Notes under the pieces: generated by a model | Seen by the model: the letters and a program-made list of their open reading frames with translations, nothing else | Told to the model about the DNA's origin: nothing | Database searches by the model: none | Made by a program: the position numbers and the translations under genes | Shown: positions 44,783 through 56,140 of the stretch, one piece after another | Position numbering within the stretch: the first letter of the stretch is position 1 | Layout: each line of letters begins with the position of its first letter | Source: Mesostigma viride | Taxonomy: Eukaryota; Streptophyta; Mesostigmatophyceae; Mesostigmatales; Mesostigmataceae | NCBI GenBank assembly: GCA_009746045.1 | Contig: RPFO01000065.1 | Location: 6,030,124 to 6,094,123 of the forward strand | DNA length: 64,000 bases | Direction of reading: 5' to 3'

Positions 44783-47700
44783 ATGTCGCCGCCAACCTCG
44801 CCGACGCCGGACACGGGACACGACACGCCGGACACGGGACACGACACGGGAGGACACGGAGCGGTGGAGATTTGTTTTGCTCCTTGTGAGGAAGATTGTG
44901 TCACGATTAGATACTTTGTCGAAAATGATTTCGAGGGATGCATACCTGGCCATTTCGACCAGTACAGCTCGCATGGTTCCCTCCACGACATTGTTAAAGC
45001 CGCGCTGTACATTTGCATGGTGATATCGATTCTCCAAATCCTGTTCTACGGTTTTCAATGGTGGAGAAAGACTTGCGGGTGGGAAGGTAATTTTCAGTTC
45101 ACCACCACCACCGCTTTATGCTCCTAGTTTTTGCTACGTTATCAGTTTCTCTGCTGCCCTCTCATTGGCACCGGGGCATCCGAAGCCCCGAGACAAACCT
45201 GTTTCTTTTCAGCGTGCCGTCTTGTGCTAATAAACCGGCTCCTAATGTCCCTTGCTACTGAATTTCCGTGTCGATTACGCGTGTAGATTGTTTTTGGCGG
45301 AAGGCATTAGCATGAAACTGGGATACAGTCTACCCATTTCAAGCCCGTCAAAAGCGCAGTTTCATGCGTGAGGCGGCATTGGGATTCTCCCAACTGACAC
45401 TATCTCCACGGTCGTTCTTTAAACCTGGATTCTCTGTTGTGTGTTGGCGTTGGCAGTGTGGTTCGTCGCTTGCATCGAGACGTCGATCTACATTATCGCC
45501 ATCACGTCCGAAGCAGATTCTCCCTTCACGCTGTATCTCACCAATGGACAAATCTCTCCGCAACTCCGATACATGGAGTGGCTGATGACATGTCCTGGTA
45601 AGTACATGGTCAGATCCCCTGATTGCTACAATCCAGGATCGCACGGTGGTCGTATATCACGTGGCAAACCATCGTAGCATGGAAAGAAATTTTCGATGAA
45701 GAACTTGGATGTGCTAGTGAAGTATGTTTCCCTGGCTGCCAGGGAGTACCTACCATATAATTAATTAATTAATATACCAACCTTGGTCTCTATGTGGCCA
45801 GCAGCTGAAGTGCTACATGAGGGGAAGTAATGCACGTCAGTGGGAATTTCCTGTCAAGATTTTGACACCCTATCTTTTGTTAACCAAAAACATGCCATGT
45901 TTATGCACAGCATCCTGGCATCCCTGTACACCCCCCATACCCTGTACATACCTCACCACGGTCGTTCGTCACTTCCCCTGAGTGTACAGGCATTTGGTGT
46001 TTCCCGTGTGTTTGATGAGCTTGGAAAGGTTATGGGGCTTTACCAGGCCGTGGGCCTTGTGGGTGTTCCTTGCTGCAAGCATGATGGCGCTAACCTAATA
46101 TTTCCCACTTGCCACCGGGAGTATCCCATTCCCTCCTAGGATGTCGCCTAGGAGCATCTGTTTGCGGTTTTGTAAATTATCGTTTGTTTCCCTAGTTTGC
46201 CCCCCTGCATTTAGTCATACACCTTCACGCATTACCTGGTAGAGTAGACGAAAGAAGCTTCTTTGGCCCTCTTTCTCCCTCCCTCCCTTCCCCCCCTCTT
46301 CTTTTCCTCACCCTTTTCTTTCCATCGCTTTGCTTGTGTGCTCGCCTGCTCGCTTAAAATGCTGTGCCAACGGGCACTTGCCGCTCTTTTTGCCCGTGTG
46401 TTCTCCCTTACTGTACCCCCATGGTGCCGCCACTGGCAGTCATTCTGATCGCACTCTCGAACATCACGGGCATGGCGGAGGAGTACAACAAGCGCACGAT
46501 GACGCTGCTCACGTCGGATGTGTGCTGCATTGTGCTGGGCATGATGTCGGCCGCCTCCAAGCCAAGGCTCAAGGGTATCCTGTACGCAGTCGGCTGGGCG
46601 TTTGGTGCATGGACATACTGGACTGCGCTCCAGGTCTACCGTGACGCGCACAAGGCCGTGCCCAAGCCCCTCGCGTGGTGAGTGCCAATACACTGCTGCC
46701 ATCCGTGCTAGCTCAGAACACACCAAATGCTCACCCACCTACCCAAGTGCCCACCCACCCTTCCCGTAACTTCGACAATTTTGGAACCCCTTGGGCTCCT
46801 GGCCGGAGGACTGCCCCTCGTCCCTCAGCGTGTCACGCATGCCAACTGTGAGATCGCATGCTTCTAACCGGTGGAGAAGTTCAACCAGCGAGGGGAATGC
46901 TTGCTAACGGTTGGCACTGACCCCTTTCCCTCCCCTTTCCCTCCCGCGTTACGCCCATCTCACCTACAACCCTTGTCGCTGCGCACCCTCTCGCTGCTGA
47001 CCCATCATCTGACCCCAATTATTGCTCCCCACCCTTGCATCCGTCCCTGTGCAGGTATGTGCGCGCGATGGGCTACGTGTTCTTCACCAGCTGGCTGACC
47101 TTCCCCGGGTGGTTCCTACTGGGGCCCGAGGGCTTGGAGGTGGTCACGGGCACTGTGTCCACGCTCATGCATGCATGCTCCGACCTTATCAGCAAGAACC
47201 TGTGGGGCTTCATGGACTGGCACCTGCGCGTGCTTGTCGCGCGCCACCACCGCAAGCTCTTCAAGGCCGAGGAGGAGCATGCGCTCAAGAAGGGGCAGAC
47301 GCTCGAGCCGGGCATGCCGCGCAGCACGAGCTTTGTCCGGGGCCTCGGCGATGACGTCGAGATCGACCCCTCGTACGAGCTTTACCGCCTTAAGCGGCAG
47401 AACCACCCCGAGTACTTCCTCTCGCCTGCGCAGACGCCGCGCCGCGGGCCGTCATTTGACAAGCGTACCAGCTTTGAGATGGACGGGGGCAAGAACGGCA
47501 TGCTGCAGATGATGCCCGTGACTGGCATGGGCATGGGCATGGGGATGGGCATGGGTGGCGGCAAGACCGTGCTCTTCCTCGACTACACGGGCGGCGGGTA
47601 CGTCAGCTTCTTCGAGCAGCAGCTGTCGAACATGGGCGTGAACGTGACTAAGTGCTGGTCCGATGACGACATGTACAACACGGCCGGCGTTGCCAACGTG

Positions 47701-48153
47701 AAGCAGTTGTTCCACTTTGCGATGATCCCCAACAACGCGCTCGGGGGGCAGATGGTCATGGACCTGCGCGGGACGGGCCTGCTGGTGGTCGCCTATGGCC
47801 CCGAGCCGCCCATGCCCGGCATGGGCCAGGATGAGTTTGTCCCGCTCCAGATGCCCGGTGTGCCGTACGACGAGTCCATCCTCCACAACCTGGTCATGCG
47901 CCACGCGATCACGCAGGGCTTGGGCATGAACGGCATGCAGGGCAACATGGGCCAGCAGCAGCAGATGATGGGCATGCAGGGCAACATGAACGGCATGCAG
48001 GGCAACATGAATGGCATGCAGGGCAACATGAATGGCATGCAGGGCAACATGAGCGGCATGCAGGGCAACATGAACGGCATGCAGGGCAACAGCGGCATGA
48101 ACCAGGGATGGAACAACCAGGGGTTCACCAACACGGGGGCCTTTGGATACTGA
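44783..48153 (+). CDS. ChR1: Channelrhodopsin (Mesostigma-type, red-shifted)
   Basis: Exons 44783-45086, 45457-45597, 46440-46677 and 47055-48153 give 593 residues; all introns are GT-AG. The protein starts MSPPTSPTPDTGHDTPDTGH and has seven membrane helices in about 70-290. Key sites by position against Chlamydomonas ChR2 are E109 (E90), E142 (E123 counterion), C147 and D175 (the C128/D156 gating pair), D271 (D253) and the retinal Schiff-base lysine K275 in SDLISKN. It is a light-gated cation channel for phototaxis, expected in the plasma membrane. The C-terminal 300 residues include a receiver-like stretch (KTVLFLDY...LLVVAYG), a Met-Gly run and about seven GMQGNMN-type repeats. I recognise it as the red-shifted Mesostigma viride protein. 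The codon upstream in frame (44777) is GTG, so ATG 44783 is the start. Confidence 0.97.
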
Positions 48154-48920
48154 AGGCTGATGTTGACCCCTGACCTGATGACCTCAAGACTTGATAGGGC
48201 TTGATTTTCGACCGCATCTGCTGGCTGCGCCATTGGCTTGTTTTACTCGCTGTGCCACTGAAAGCATGGTTTACCTTTCTTAGGTTCCTCTGTGGCGCTA
48301 TTGATAGGCCTTCTTGGTAAAAGGCTTGCAGCACAAAGGCTTTGACAATCCCGACATAGAGGACTGCTGTGTGTGGCGGGTTTTCGTTTAGTGGCCGGGT
48401 GATTGTGTTCTTTTGGGGTGACGCTTCTTGTACTGCCCCCCTGGTTTGCCGGCGGTTTGGGTATTTAGTGACCTGTCTTTTCTTTTTTCCTTTTTAATGG
48501 GGGCATAAACACTCTGGGACCGAAATTGAGTTTGTGTAGGGCGCATTTTATGTGATTTTTACCGTAGCACGCCTTGTGCTAGCGAGTGAGCCGTGGTCAT
48601 GCCACTAGCATGGTCATGCCACTAGCATGGTCATGCCACTAGCATGGTCATGCTTCTGAGAGAGCCTTGTAAAGGCGTTTTTTTTTGTCGGCACGGAATT
48701 CGCGATGGGGCTATTTTGCATAGCATCGCTCACCACAACAATGAGTGAGCTTGTTTGTTAGTGTTTGCGTGGTAAGTTTTCTAGGTCTCGATATCATTTT
48801 GTAGCTTTTTTACTCTAGTGAAGTTTATTGCATGCAGTTCTCTTTGTTTTGTAGTGTCAATGCTAGCTATGTAAAAGCTTTTTGGTGTCTTCGATTGTGT
48901 ACAGGTTGTCTTTGCGACTT
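48154..48920 (+). other. Channelrhodopsin 3' flank
   Basis: No ORF was seen. It holds a 17-bp tandem repeat at 48595-48653 and a TGTAA at 48667-48671, the usual green-algal polyadenylation signal, which may end the transcript. Confidence 0.5.
48595..48653. repeat. 17-bp tandem repeat
   Basis: Three and a half copies of GGTCATGCCACTAGCAT in the channelrhodopsin 3' flank. Confidence 0.95.
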
Positions 48921-50751
48921 GAATTGAATTGAATTGAATTGTAACATAACTCCGTTGGGAGTATATGTAGCACATAGCCCTTGAGAGGGGGCATATGGCC
49001 TATCATACATCCTAAGCTACTTCCTGCAAGGGTGGGGATGTAAAGGACCCTTGCTCTAGGTGCACCAGGGCACTTGCATCCCCATGATCTTCAAGCTATG
49101 CCCAGCGAAGGGGGAGCCTGTCATGGGGGGGAAGATCAGCAGAGCTATACAAAAAGGCTAGGGCATGGCGTCTCAGCAGAGAGTTACTCCCTGCATGGGC
49201 ACAACATAGCTAAATAAAGCTAGGCATCATCTGGAGTGTGGCACATCATAGGCACACATGTACATGATTAAATAAAGCGTGTGGCTTAGCTAGGATAGTG
49301 CCTCTAGGAGGCGTACATGTACATGGCCACGGTCTATCTATTCTACACTACTACTGCTGTATTCCCCTAAGCTGGGGCGTCTGGAGTCGTTGGGGCCGCG
49401 GGGGTCGCCTGCCAGGGCTTGTGGCCGACGTAGATGGCCGCCCCCTTCCAGTACACCGGCTGCCCCGCCTTGGTCTTCCGGAGCTGGAGGTAGGTGGGCC
49501 ATAGCTCCCGTCGCCGTTGTTGCTGCGCCAGGGTCAAGTCGTCGTCAAGGGTGAAGAGAGTCTTCTCGAGCCGCTTGCGGCGTCGGAGAAAAGAAATCTT
49601 GTCCGCCGGGGTCTTAAAGGTGAGAAGGAGCGGGGGCGGCCCTGCCTTACCCCGCGCGCGGGGAAGGCGGTGGGCGACCAGGTCGATCTCACCAGTAAGG
49701 CCCATGCGACTAAGAATTTCTCTCTCAAACGCACGTGCAAGCTTCTCGGAATTCTCACCTTCCTCCATGTCGAGGTTCTTGACAATGACGTTAAGGCTGC
49801 GCTTGGCAAGCTCGGCCTCCTCGCGGAGGTCAAGCGTCTGCCGCTGGAGCTGGGCTGCGACGGCGGAGGTGGTGGAGGTGGTGTGCTGCTTAAGCATGTC
49901 CGCCCAGGTCGTGATGGGAGGAGCATCGCCGGCCAGGCCAGCAGAGGTTGGCTTGGCGGCAATGTCCTTCACCGCCTGGGCGGTGAGGCCCGCGGTGTTC
50001 TGCAGGACCTCGATAGCGATGGCATTATCCTTAAGACGTTGGTCAATGTCGCGGAGCTGGGCGGTGATGGAGTCGGTGGAGGCGGAGGGGGGGGGGTGGA
50101 GGCGAGGAGGGTGGCGGTGGCGGTGGGGATGGTGGGGAGCTCAGCAGCCAGCGTGCGACCCACAGCTGCCACATCTGCAGCTAGGGGCGTCACGTGCTGT
50201 GAGATGGTTTCTTGGAGGTGGAGGAGGAAGGTGGATTCGGTCAAGGGGGAGGGGGTCCAGAGGTCCGTGACAGAGCGGTCAAGGATGGAAAAGAGGGCGG
50301 CGAGCTGAAGACGGGGGCGAGACCAGCGGGCCAGGTTCTCAGGTCGGTGAGTAAACCGGCCGTCAGGTCCAGGGCGGAGGCGGTAATGGCTGTGAAGGCG
50401 CTGGCACAGGTCGAGAATGGAGGCGTATGACCCATAAAACACGAGCTCCAGTATCTTGATGGGTGGCATGTCGAAAAAGCCGGGTCTGGCACCGTCGAAG
50501 GTGGAAAATAACCCGTCAACGTCAAAGTCGCGCTCAGACCAGCTTGGTTCGGTTGGGCGGCTGCGTTTTGGCTCGGGCGAGGCTGAGGGCGAGGCAGGAA
50601 GCCCGGGAGGGTGCTGGGCGACAACCAGTGCGCGACTAGGGTCACCACCGCCTTCCGGCCCTGATGGCGAAGCTGCAGCCGGAGCTGCAGACGTATTTTC
50701 ATTGCCGAGCGCAGCCGTCAGGCTGCGTTGCGTCGATGGGCGTTTGCTCAT
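48921..50751 (-). mobile_element. LINE-like element carrying only an ORF1-type gene
   Basis: On the minus strand an ORF1-like gene (50751-49367) is followed by a 3' untranslated region of about 425 bp and a (AATTC)4 tail at 48940-48921. The 3' region is shared with a second, shorter copy at 62601-63155 that ends in a TTAA-type tail. A common 3' end, variable 5' truncation and a short simple-repeat tail are LINE hallmarks. No reverse transcriptase is present between ORF1 and the tail, so the element resembles the ORF1-only half-LINEs known from mammals. Confidence 0.68.
49367..50751 (-). pseudogene. L1-ORF1-like RNA-binding protein, frameshifted at a G10 run
   Basis: The first frame (50751 to about 50097) is Pro/Ser-rich with a helical domain and then poly-proline. 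At the run of ten G (50087-50096, C on the coding strand) coding moves to a second frame, open to 49367. That part begins with a likely coiled coil (ITAQLRDIDQRLKDNAIAIE), then an RRM-like unit (LNVIVKNLDMEEGENSEKL...RLPRARG) and a C-terminal unit (FKTPADKISFLRRRKRL...DDDLTLAQQQRRRELWP). Coiled coil, RRM and CTD is the layout of LINE-1 ORF1 protein, an RNA chaperone of the retrotransposition particle. Correcting the homopolymer would give about 458 residues, so an assembly error is possible. Confidence 0.7.
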
Positions 50752-51472
50752 CGTATATTGCGTAATAGCGTCGGAAAATTATATCAGCATGTGCGTCGTA
50801 GAAAGACGCGTCGATTGTGATATTCACGGCTAAATTCGGTGCTCAAACGTGAAAGTTATGAGCTCCGCCGTCAGCCATGGCTACCTCGTGGCTCGTGGCT
50901 CGTCTTTGCGACTTGGTCATTTGTAAGATGTCCTTTGTCAATTTTACCCCGACAATTTTACCCCGACTAGGTTGTCCCCAGTTAACAAATTAACAAATTA
51001 ACGCCGGCGGACTACCTCTCGACGCGGAGTCGCCGGGCTACAAGTTCCGTACTTTGCCAAACTCAGCCTTAGAGGCCGCCGCACCAATTTTTACTTCTTT
51101 TCGTCACATGGCTTGCGTTGGGTTCATCGACGAGCATCGACGCTCATCGACGGTGCAATCTGACGGCGGAGAATAAGTTCGCCACAGCATAGCGCGACGC
51201 AAGGGCTAAGATCCGACAACGTGACAAAGCTTTAGACCGCATCGCTAACCGGAAATTCCGTCCAACACCGTCGTACAGTACTGCCAGTCGACCGCACCTC
51301 TGCCTCTTAACCGTCGAATGCGCAATCGATCTAGAAAGTAGAAACGTCTCCGCGACACTTCCGCGATTTCAGTACATGCCGTCACCCTTGACAGTTGTCG
51401 TACAATAGTACAAATTAACGCCAATAGAAACTTGCCTCCAAACATATATCTCGATAGAGGTATGCGTCTTAT
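50752..51472. other. No gene recognised
   Basis: This contains a stretch (about 50910-50990) with ACTTGGTCATTTGTAAGATG and TTTTACCCCGAC that recurs at 53286-53332, the spacer between the two TTAA elements. Confidence 0.4.
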
Positions 51473-53217
51473 TTAACCCGTGTTTTTTTACAACGCGATA
51501 CATCGCGTTGTAGGGTTAGAACGCGATGTATCGCGTTGTAATCTGACACGTGGCAAACCTATTAAACATGCGATTTTTGGTCTGAAACTTTCAAGATAGG
51601 TCAGAAACATCTCATAGAATTCAAGAAAAAATCCTGGTATTTTTGGTATTTTTTTTGTGACAGCTGCAAACAAATATGTACCACTGAAATCAGGCATTTT
51701 CGCGGGACGAAGGTGAAGACGACGGCGATGGCGGCAGGTAGATCTCGCCAGTTTTCGCGCGAATTTCAGTGGCTGTTGGGTGGCACGACCATGATGATGC
51801 GTTCAAAGGTTGATAATTAGGTTTCTACGAGTTTGTTGAGGTACTGGGGCAAAGGAAACGTAGTTTTTTCCAGTTTCTCACCCAACTTTCATGCGGAAAC
51901 CCTGGAAACCGGCATACATATTATTACGTCAAGACTCGGGTCTGCTGCGGCACCATGCTTGGTATTTCCATGGTGTTTCGACTTCTTAACACATGTTTAT
52001 TCATTCCGAACGTCCGGACTCTCGGCTAAACCGAGAATTGTGCAGAATTTTATTGGGTAGCGCCGGGCATGATGGTGCCTGCAAATAGCGTAAGGCGTGA
52101 CCGTGGCTATTGCTACGGTATGCTGTATTTTCCTGGAAATGGCCTCTGCCACCGGCTCAATAGTGCTTGCAGGCGTAAGTATATCGTGTTTCTACCTAGT
52201 TTCTGCCAGTTTTCCACTTATTTCTACCGACCTCTGCCCAGCCTCTCTAAGACCGCCATCCTACTCGACGTTGCTTGCATGTCAGCCATAGCAGGTTGCA
52301 GTTGTGCAGTATTTAGGTGCTGTATACGTCGTCAAGCCGTGCATATATCGTGAGGATTGGATGTTGATGGTTTATACTGCGTTGATTGTGCAAGAAGACC
52401 AGCTAGGTGCCCATAATCATGGTGTATAATCATGTGTTGTTAGCATCTTGCCACCATTTGCTAGCATGCATTCCAGCGTCATCTTTGCCTGCATGTAAGC
52501 TCATGGATCACTCAACCTATCCAAGCCTTGCATTACACGTGCCTCTTTCTTTCAGTATTGCACGCGTTATGGAATGAAAACCCAGCACCTCCGTTCCCAC
52601 GAGGCATGTGCTCAACACGTTGTGAGAGTGGATGATGCTTTGGCTATGGCTGCCTGATTCAGTCATATTAGGTCATCCAGTCATGATGTTTGATGCATGT
52701 TTGATGCTGTATAACTTCTACAACACCTATTTTCAACGTTTTGACCCTCCAAGCTCACTATGGCCCCGTTTATGGGGCTCATGTCGTTGCGTCATGTTGT
52801 GAAGGGCTCTCATTTTTCCCACTGCGTTGTACTGCGTTGTAATTGTGATGCTAATGAAAAATAGCTCCAGTGGCCCAATGGGCCTGAGTTTTGTTTCACA
52901 GAGCCTGCATATGTTGCCCATAGCTCGTGCAAGAAGCCAGATTTTTTTCATGAACCATTTGTGAATAAGCACATGACTTGTGACCTAGGGTCAAGAAATC
53001 GCGGTCATGGTCAGACCCCCCTGTATTCAAACCAGTGTATCTCTCTAATGAATTAGCATTTTGTAGGTCTGAGTAGCTCAAAAAATCCTTTGATTTATGG
53101 GCTTTCAGGAAAGTATATACATGACCATGAAAAAAAAATTTTCTTAGGTGCTATACGCGTTCTAAAAAAAGCTTACAACGCGATATATCGCGTTCTAATT
53201 AAAAAAACACGGGTTAA
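51473..53217. mobile_element. TTAA-flanked element, copy A (complete)
   Basis: Both ends show TTAA outside CCCGTGTTTTTTTA (left, 51477) and its complement (right, ending 53213), giving a 1737-bp body. TTAA duplication and terminal CCC/GGG are typical of the piggyBac superfamily. Palindromes built on AACGCGATATATCGCGTT lie just inside the ends. There is no transposase. A short plus-strand stretch (about 52558-52660, after a 3' splice-like site) reads CTRYGMKTQHLRSHEACAQH and may be a zinc-finger remnant. Confidence 0.75.
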
Positions 53218-53415
53218 TTTCAAGGTACCTCTTAATTAATCTCGGCCCCCGCCTTCCGCTAATTTGCAAATTTGCTAAATTTGCTAAAAAAGAGCCAATT
53301 TTACCCCGACTTGGTCATTTGTAAGATGTCCTTTGGTTTGGCTATAAGTTGACAAAAATATGTGTTTTGCCTATGAGACAACCATTGGGTACTGCATTTT
53401 CTCGAATGTAGTCAG
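53218..53415. other. Spacer between the inverted TTAA elements
   Basis: This repeats part of the sequence at about 50910-50990 (TTTTACCCCGAC and ACTTGGTCATTTGTAAGATG). Confidence 0.6.
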
Positions 53416-54506
53416 TTAACCCGTTTTTTTTTTTTTAGAACGCGATATACTGCGTTGTAAGCTATTTATAGAACACATCATAACATCTAGGGAAAATTTT
53501 TTTTCATAGTCATGTGTATACTTTCCTGAAAGCCCATAAATCAAAGGATTTTTTGAGCTACTCAGACCTACAAAATGCTAATTCATTTGAGAGATACACT
53601 GGTTTGAATACAGGGGGGTCTGACCATGACCGCGATTTCTTGACCCTAGGTCACAAGTCATGTGCTTATTCACAAATGGTTCATGAAAAAAATCTGGCTT
53701 CTTGCACGAGCTATGGGCAACATATGCAGGCTCTGTGAAACAAAACTCAGGCCCATTGGGCCACTGGAGCTATTTTTTATTAGCATTACAATTACAACGC
53801 AGTGCAACGCAGTGGGAAAAATGAGAGCCCTTCACAACATGACCCAACGACACAAGCCCCATAAACGGGGATATCATGAGCTAGGAGGGTCAAAACGTTG
53901 AAAATAGGTGTTGTATAAGTTATACAGCATCAAACATGCATCAAACATCATGACTGGATGACATAATATGACTGAATCAGGCAGCCATAGCCAAAGCATC
54001 ATCCACTCTCACAACGTGTTGAGCACATGCCTCGTGGGAAGGGAGGCACTGGGTTTTCATTCCACAACGTGTGCAATACTGAAAGAAAGAGGCATGTGTA
54101 ATGCAAGGCTTGGATAGGTTGAGTGATCCATGAGCTTACATGCAGGCGAAGATGACGCTGGAATGCATGCTAGCAAATGGTGGCAAGATGCTAACAACGC
54201 ATGATTATACACCATGAATATGGGCACCTAGCTGATCTTCTTGCACAATCAACGCAGTATAAACCATCAATATCCAATCCTCGCGATATATTCACGGCTT
54301 GACGACGTATACAGCACCTAAATACTGCACAACTGCAACCTGCTATGGCTGACATGCAAGCAACGTCGAGTAGGATGGCGGTCTTAGAGAGGCTGGGAAG
54401 AGGTCGGTAGAAATAAGTGGAAAACTGGCAGAAACTAGGTGGAAACACGATATACTTACGCCTGCAAGCACTATTGAGCCGGTGGCAGAGGCCATTTCCA
54501 GGAAAA
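53416..54506. mobile_element. TTAA-flanked element, copy B (inverted, truncated)
   Basis: TTAACCCG at 53416 starts a reverse-complement copy of 52120-53213 of copy A, differing by scattered substitutions and small indels. It stops at 54506 exactly where an LTR begins. The remaining 0.64 kb of the element is not found to the right within the window. Confidence 0.75.
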
Positions 54507-55089
54507 TGTTACGTCCCGGCCCTTTAGGTCGGACGTAACAATGGAATAAATTACTAAGGCCTTGTGGCCGTTGTACCAAGTTTTATGGACATTGGCTATT
54601 GTGTGAATTGGACTAGTTATTTTGGTCCTAGGTTGCCCTTTTAGGGACCGGTGCTGTGGCGCCGCGCCAGTTATGAGTCTGTCCGAAGTACTAGACGTGG
54701 ATCCTGTAGTTGAGGGTCGATGTCGGCCCGGATCCTACGTGGAATGATTGGCTTGGATTGTTCCAGGGAAATGGGCGTGTATCTGCGCCGCAATCAACCT
54801 AGGTTAAATTGGTCCGAGGACGAGAGTCTCGTCCTCTTGGTTTGATGAATGATAAGTGCGAATACGCCTACACATTGAACCCGGGGCAATTATCCATTTT
54901 AATTTGGTGTTGCTAGCCATTATAAGTGTGTACTAATTAGCTTGGCATCAAGCCGTGATGCCAGATATCTCACGACTCACGTCGTGAAGCGCAACCTACT
55001 TTAGGCTACCTTGAATTATTCCTAATTCCGGCAAGAAGGGTCTTTCGCTACGTAGCTCAGGCTAGGTGTGTCTGGGCTGGGACGTAACA
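54507..55089 (+). repeat. LTR of a second retroelement family
   Basis: This 583-bp sequence starts TGTTACGTCCC and ends GGGACGTAACA, perfect 11-bp inverted ends with canonical TG/CA. CTGGTTATCGGAGG follows directly and resembles a primer-binding site. The first 34 bases themselves form a 10-bp hairpin with the same sequence. No second LTR is present. Confidence 0.65.
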
Positions 55090-55831
55090 CTGGTTATCGG
55101 AGGAAATGTGCTGGAACGGTTAGCTAACTCTCGCGGAGAGGGTTAGTGAGCCAATTAGGATACCAAGGCCGAGTTTGACGTAGGTAGAGGTTCCGGAATT
55201 CAACGACTGCTGACTGGTCGGCGGCCAGCCCGTAAAGGGATTCAACGACGACCTAGCCAGCAAGCGGCCAGTCTGGGATACTCGGCGGGGCTAGCAATAG
55301 TCCTGTGGTGAGGTGCTGTAAACGATAGCGTTCAGCTCTCCTGCTTTCAACGACACCTAGTGGCGGCCAGGGCTTGCCTTCAACGACACCGGGTGGCGGC
55401 CAGCTCAGGAGGATTTAACGTCATCGATTATGGTGCGTCCCCTAGATAGGATCCTGTCATTACAAGCGAAGCCTGTGGAAGGCTAGCTGGCATGCTCGCT
55501 TCCTCTCCGGGTTCGCACGCGTAGGGGTTCTCGTTATACGTTGTGCCTCTATAGGGTGTGAATGTCGTTGGCTCGAATGGAAGTTGCGGACGACAACCAT
55601 TCGTTGTTCTACATGTCGTGGGGGTGAATACCGTCTGGCTGTTGCCGACTGTGTTGACGGTGTTTACCTCCGTGTAATCGTTGTATAGCCCCTTTGCCGC
55701 GGATGGCTGGGGGCGTGTGCTGTGCTACACTCCGTGCTCTCTCCTCGTTTGTGTAAGGTCACTGCACTAGAGGTAGCCTGGGTTTCCCCTTTCTCTCCTG
55801 CTTGCAAGCCGCTGCCAGACTATGATGTAAC
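55090..55831 (+). other. Retroelement leader with four spaced motifs
   Basis: Noncoding leader after the LTR. The pattern TTCAACGAC, 6-14 bases, then GCGGCCAG occurs at 55199-55228, 55241-55271, 55346-55370 and 55379-55403. This may be an RNA packaging or dimerisation region. Confidence 0.5.
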
Positions 55832-56140
55832 ATGCCCCGACGTAAAATAAACAAGGGTGGACAGTCTGGATATCCTTACTATGCAGTAGCTCACGACGGG
55901 GATAAGGGTAGACCTGCTATATTCTACAGCTGGAAGACTTGTGAGGAACACATTAAAGATAAGATATTGTCCCAAGGCTCTAGTGCTAAGTGGAAAGGGT
56001 TTGATAACATTACAGATGCAGATAGGTTTGTTAGGGAACACATGCCATTGCCTGAGGGGATGCACATCACACGTGAATGCTCCAAGACACCCACGCTCAG
56101 CAGCCAGGGGGAGGGGACACTCACATCAAGTTTCGTTTAA
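55832..56140 (+). CDS. RNase H1-type hybrid-binding domain protein in a retroelement
   Basis: A 102-codon frame from ATG 55832. Residues 15-70 (YYAVAHDGDKGRPAIFYSW...KWKGFDNITDADRFV) match the small hybrid-binding domain found at the N-terminus of eukaryotic RNase H1 and in caulimovirus inclusion-body proteins: YAV, then IF.SW..C, then KGF....DA..F. That fold binds RNA:DNA duplexes. A basic N-terminus precedes it and a short polar tail follows. Its place after an LTR and leader suggests a retroelement first ORF, either naturally short or truncated at 56140. I see no RNase H catalytic domain. Confidence 0.65.
   Translation: MPRRKINKGGQSGYPYYAVAHDGDKGRPAIFYSWKTCEEHIKDKILSQGSSAKWKGFDNITDADRFVREHMPLPEGMHITRECSKTPTLSSQGEGTLTSSFV

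Noticed and set aside
55832-56140. Endogenous caulimovirus
   Set aside because: Only the small hybrid-binding domain is shared; the LTR and leader point to an LTR retroelement, and no other virus-type gene is present.
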